From assembly GCA_034436035.1 (NCBI GenBank), contig DAOTVW010000072.1, forward strand, positions 1-15,403: a stretch of 15,403 nucleotides of DNA, in the 5' to 3' direction. The stretch is from UBA4823 sp034436035 (GTDB lineage: Bacteria; Chloroflexota; Anaerolineae; Anaerolineales; UBA4823). Numbering within the stretch: position 1 is the stretch's first letter; every line of letters starts with the position of its first letter. Positions 13,979 to 15,403 of this stretch are shown in pieces. Under the pieces are notes generated by a model, which was given only the letters and a program-made list of their open reading frames with translations, was not told where the DNA came from and ran no database searches. Position numbers and translations under genes: made by a program.

Positions 13979-14329
13979 TTATGAATGGAGCGCTTTGGAA
14001 ACTACCGCGGTAAAGGCATTGGGATCCCGCACAGCCAAATCCGCCAGCATCTTGCGATTTAAGGCTATTTTGGCTTCCTTCATGGCATGGATCAAGCGGC
14101 TATAGGTAGTACCATTGGCGCGTGCTGCGGCATTGATGCGCGCGATCCAAAGGTTGCGCAAATCTCTTTTGCGGGTTCGCCGATCGCGGTAAGCGTACCA
14201 AAGGCTTTTCAGCATCGCTTCATTTGCTCGTCGGAACAGACGATGGCGAGTGCCAAATTGCCCTTGTGTGATTTTGAGCACTTTATTATGGTGCTGCTTT
14301 CGATACGGTCCTGTTTTTACTCTTGCCAT
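13979..14329 (-). CDS. rplT: 50S ribosomal protein L20
   Basis: The 116-residue basic protein has the full L20 pattern from MARVKTGPYRKQHHNKVLK through GTRHRLFRRANEA, YAYRDRRTRKRDLRNLWI and RINAAARANGTTYS to LADLAVRDPNAFTAVV. L20 binds 23S rRNA early in large-subunit assembly and in many bacteria represses its own operon by binding the mRNA leader. The ATG at 14329 has GGAG with a suitable spacing. It is the last gene of the infC-rpmI-rplT operon and has the usual family length. Confidence 0.97.
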   Translation of the reverse strand: MARVKTGPYRKQHHNKVLKITQGQFGTRHRLFRRANEAMLKSLWYAYRDRRTRKRDLRNLWIARINAAARANGTTYSRLIHAMKEAKIALNRKMLADLAVRDPNAFTAVVSKALHS

Positions 14330-14347
14330 TTTCTACTCTCCTGCGTA

Positions 14348-14395
14348 CCCCTGAGCGCCGGCGAGGGAATCTCACCCGTTGCATGCACTCAACGG
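14348..14395 (-). other. Two small hairpins in the rpmI-rplT spacer
   Basis: CCGTTG/CAACGG (14376-14381 and 14390-14395) and CCCT/AGGG (14349-14352 and 14364-14367) with a GC-rich interior can fold in the 86-base spacer before rplT. In other bacteria L20 controls this operon by binding mRNA structures near these genes. Whether these serve that role is not shown. Confidence 0.3.
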
Positions 14396-14415
14396 CCGCA
14401 TAAACGAAATGAATA

Positions 14416-14646
14416 TTATTTTTCCAGGTTTGGAGCCAGACGATGGACTCGTTTGATGATTCCGCGCCCTTTGACCGGGATCATTTCCTGGAGCAATCGC
14501 TTTGTGCGCTTGGAAGTGCGGCGGCGCAGGTGGCTTTTTCCGCCTTTCGTGCGCACGAGCATTCCCGACCCGGTTAGACGAAAGCGTTTCGCAGTCGCTT
14601 TATGGGTTTTCAATTTATATTTACCGTCAGTTTTCTTACGCGGCAC
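14416..14646 (-). CDS. rpmI: 50S ribosomal protein L35
   Basis: The 76-residue basic protein matches L35: PRKKTDGKYKLKTHKATAKRF, then a GSGMLVR segment, KSHLRRRTSKRTKRLL and a C-terminal IKRVHRLAP. It is slightly longer than the usual ~65 residues, with short extensions at both ends. I chose GTG at 14646 because AGGAG lies about 7-8 bases upstream and the protein then begins (M)PRKK; the longer in-frame version from 14685 runs through that ribosome binding site. It sits between infC and rplT in the standard order. Confidence 0.96.
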   Translation of the reverse strand: MPRKKTDGKYKLKTHKATAKRFRLTGSGMLVRTKGGKSHLRRRTSKRTKRLLQEMIPVKGRGIIKRVHRLAPNLEK

Positions 14647-14671
14647 AGTCTTTCTCCTCTCACACAAAATA

Positions 14672-14695
14672 CCGCGGATGAGCAATCCTCCGCGG
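14672..14695 (-). other. GC-rich hairpin between infC and rpmI
   Basis: CCGCGG at 14672-14677 and 14690-14695 form a 6-bp stem; on the minus strand it is followed by TATTTTGTG and then the rpmI ribosome binding site. It could attenuate or affect rpmI expression, but the T-run is short. Confidence 0.35.
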
Positions 14696-14726
14696 GGATT
14701 CGCATTGAACGGTGTAGCTTATTCGA

Positions 14727-15269
14727 TCAGTTTTTAACCGATTCTTTTTTCTTCTGTTGTTTTCCAGGTGCCAGAACCATCAGCATCGTTCGACCTTCCA
14801 ATGCAGGTGCTTGTTCAACCACTGCCAGGTCGGAGAGTTCTTCGGCAACCGCTTTTAGGTCTTCCAAAGCAATCTCTGGATAAGTAATTTCTCGACCGCG
14901 AAAACGGATGCGTACTTTGACCTTCATCCCCTCCTCGAGCCATTTTCGTGCATCGCGGAGTTTAAGTGAGCGATGGTGCTCATTGGTTTTAGGTCGCAAT
15001 CGAATTTCTTTTATTTCAATTTTTGTTTGCGCCTTACGTGCTTCACGTTCTTTCTTGGTGCGTTCGTAAATAAACTTTCCGAAATCCATCACCCTACATA
15101 CTGGTGGGTCGGCATTGGGAGCTACTTCTACTAAATCGAGCTCGGCTTCACGAGCAATGCGATTGGCTTCTTCGATGGAAACTACACCGATGTTTTCGCC
15201 TTGTGGCCCAATGAGCCGTACCTGAGGGACTTTGATGGTTTCGTTTACCCGGAAATTTCCTGCGCTGAT
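14727..15269 (-). CDS. infC: Translation initiation factor IF-3 (ATC start)
   Basis: With the start at 15269 the product is 180 residues, the length of E. coli IF-3, which binds the 30S subunit and checks start codons. The N-domain shows FRVNETIKVPQVRLIGPQGE, EEANRIAREAELDLVEVAP and PPVCRVMDFGKF; the C-domain shows IKEIRLRPKTNEHH, RDARKWLEEGMKVKVRIRFRGRE and the final MLMVLAP. The in-frame stop TAG is only two codons upstream of ATC (15267-15269), and AAAGGAG lies 6 bases before that ATC. No ATG, GTG or TTG occurs in the frame until deep inside the protein, so ATC is the likely start. A rare start codon on infC is a known autoregulation device. A Lys-rich tail ends the protein. Confidence 0.95.
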   Translation of the reverse strand: MSAGNFRVNETIKVPQVRLIGPQGENIGVVSIEEANRIAREAELDLVEVAPNADPPVCRVMDFGKFIYERTKKEREARKAQTKIEIKEIRLRPKTNEHHRSLKLRDARKWLEEGMKVKVRIRFRGREITYPEIALEDLKAVAEELSDLAVVEQAPALEGRTMLMVLAPGKQQKKKESVKN

Positions 15270-15282
15270 AAGCTACTCCTTT
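15267..15282 (-). promoter_or_regulatory. infC ribosome binding site with ATC start codon
   Basis: AAAGGAG (15276-15282) is separated by six bases from ATC (15267-15269). The strong site with a non-canonical codon decides the start of infC and suggests IF-3-dependent autoregulation, as known for infC genes with AUU starts. Confidence 0.8.
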
Positions 15283-15324
15283 CTCAATATTAAACCGAAA
15301 TGAATGACCAAATTCGTGCAAGGC

Positions 15325-15353
15325 ATGATACCAAAGAAAACGGGAATCGTCAA
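15325..15353 (-). promoter_or_regulatory. Sigma-70-type promoter of infC-rpmI-rplT
   Basis: TTGACG (15348-15353) and TATCAT (15325-15330) on the minus strand have a 17-base spacer. Transcription from near 15318 would give a leader of about 50 bases to the ATC start of infC. The remaining bases to the window edge show nothing further. Confidence 0.7.
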
Positions 15354-15403
15354 CTGGAATCTTCGTTCAGTAACATTCTCATTTGAGAAAATGATTGGCT
15401 TTT

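Noticed and set aside
14087..14737. 216-codon plus-strand frame
   Set aside because: It lies antisense to rplT, rpmI and the end of infC, which are certain genes; it is a shadow frame.

Overview
The window looks like chromosomal DNA of a moderate-GC bacterium, most likely a member of the Chloroflexota (Anaerolineae-type). That placement is an inference from the general look of the proteins, including a CoaBC with Ser and Asp at two positions that are Cys and Asn in E. coli. No phage, transposase, CRISPR array, rRNA or tRNA gene was seen.

Layout. Positions 1-2410 (+ strand) carry the 3' end of a PrmC-type methyltransferase, a DUF218 membrane protein and CoaBC. CoaBC converges on a minus-strand HAD hydrolase/amidase pair (2414-4412), with 3 bases between the stop codons. 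Next on the minus strand come an MFS transporter and, directly after it, an acetyltransferase that lacks its normal N-terminal part (4634-6337). Positions 6338-6999 hold no certain large gene. They do contain a compact minus-strand transcription unit: a good promoter, a 29-codon ORF with a strong ribosome binding site, and two hairpins followed by T-runs. Further on are an uncertain 93-codon ORF and a 13-bp inverted repeat ahead of the MFS gene.

Positions 7000-12290 form a carbohydrate-uptake locus read on the minus strand: a lipoprotein solute-binding protein, two permeases, a DeoR-family regulator and a mutarotase-fold protein. It has a sigma-70-type promoter, a 200-nt leader and a hairpin between the binding-protein gene and the permease genes. 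There is no ATPase gene, so a shared MsmX/UgpC-like ATPase elsewhere is implied. Positions 12433-13816 encode a lipoprotein metallophosphatase and a DUF1232 protein. Positions 13979-15353 are the infC-rpmI-rplT translation operon with its promoter and a long terminal hairpin.

The main points for a second look are the short transcription unit at 6718-6985, whose terminator loop is complementary to its own small ORF; the ATC start codon of infC; the changed active-site residues of CoaBC; the N-terminally truncated acetyltransferase; and a near-complete anti-Shine-Dalgarno match in the leader of the binding-protein gene that is not followed by a usable start codon.
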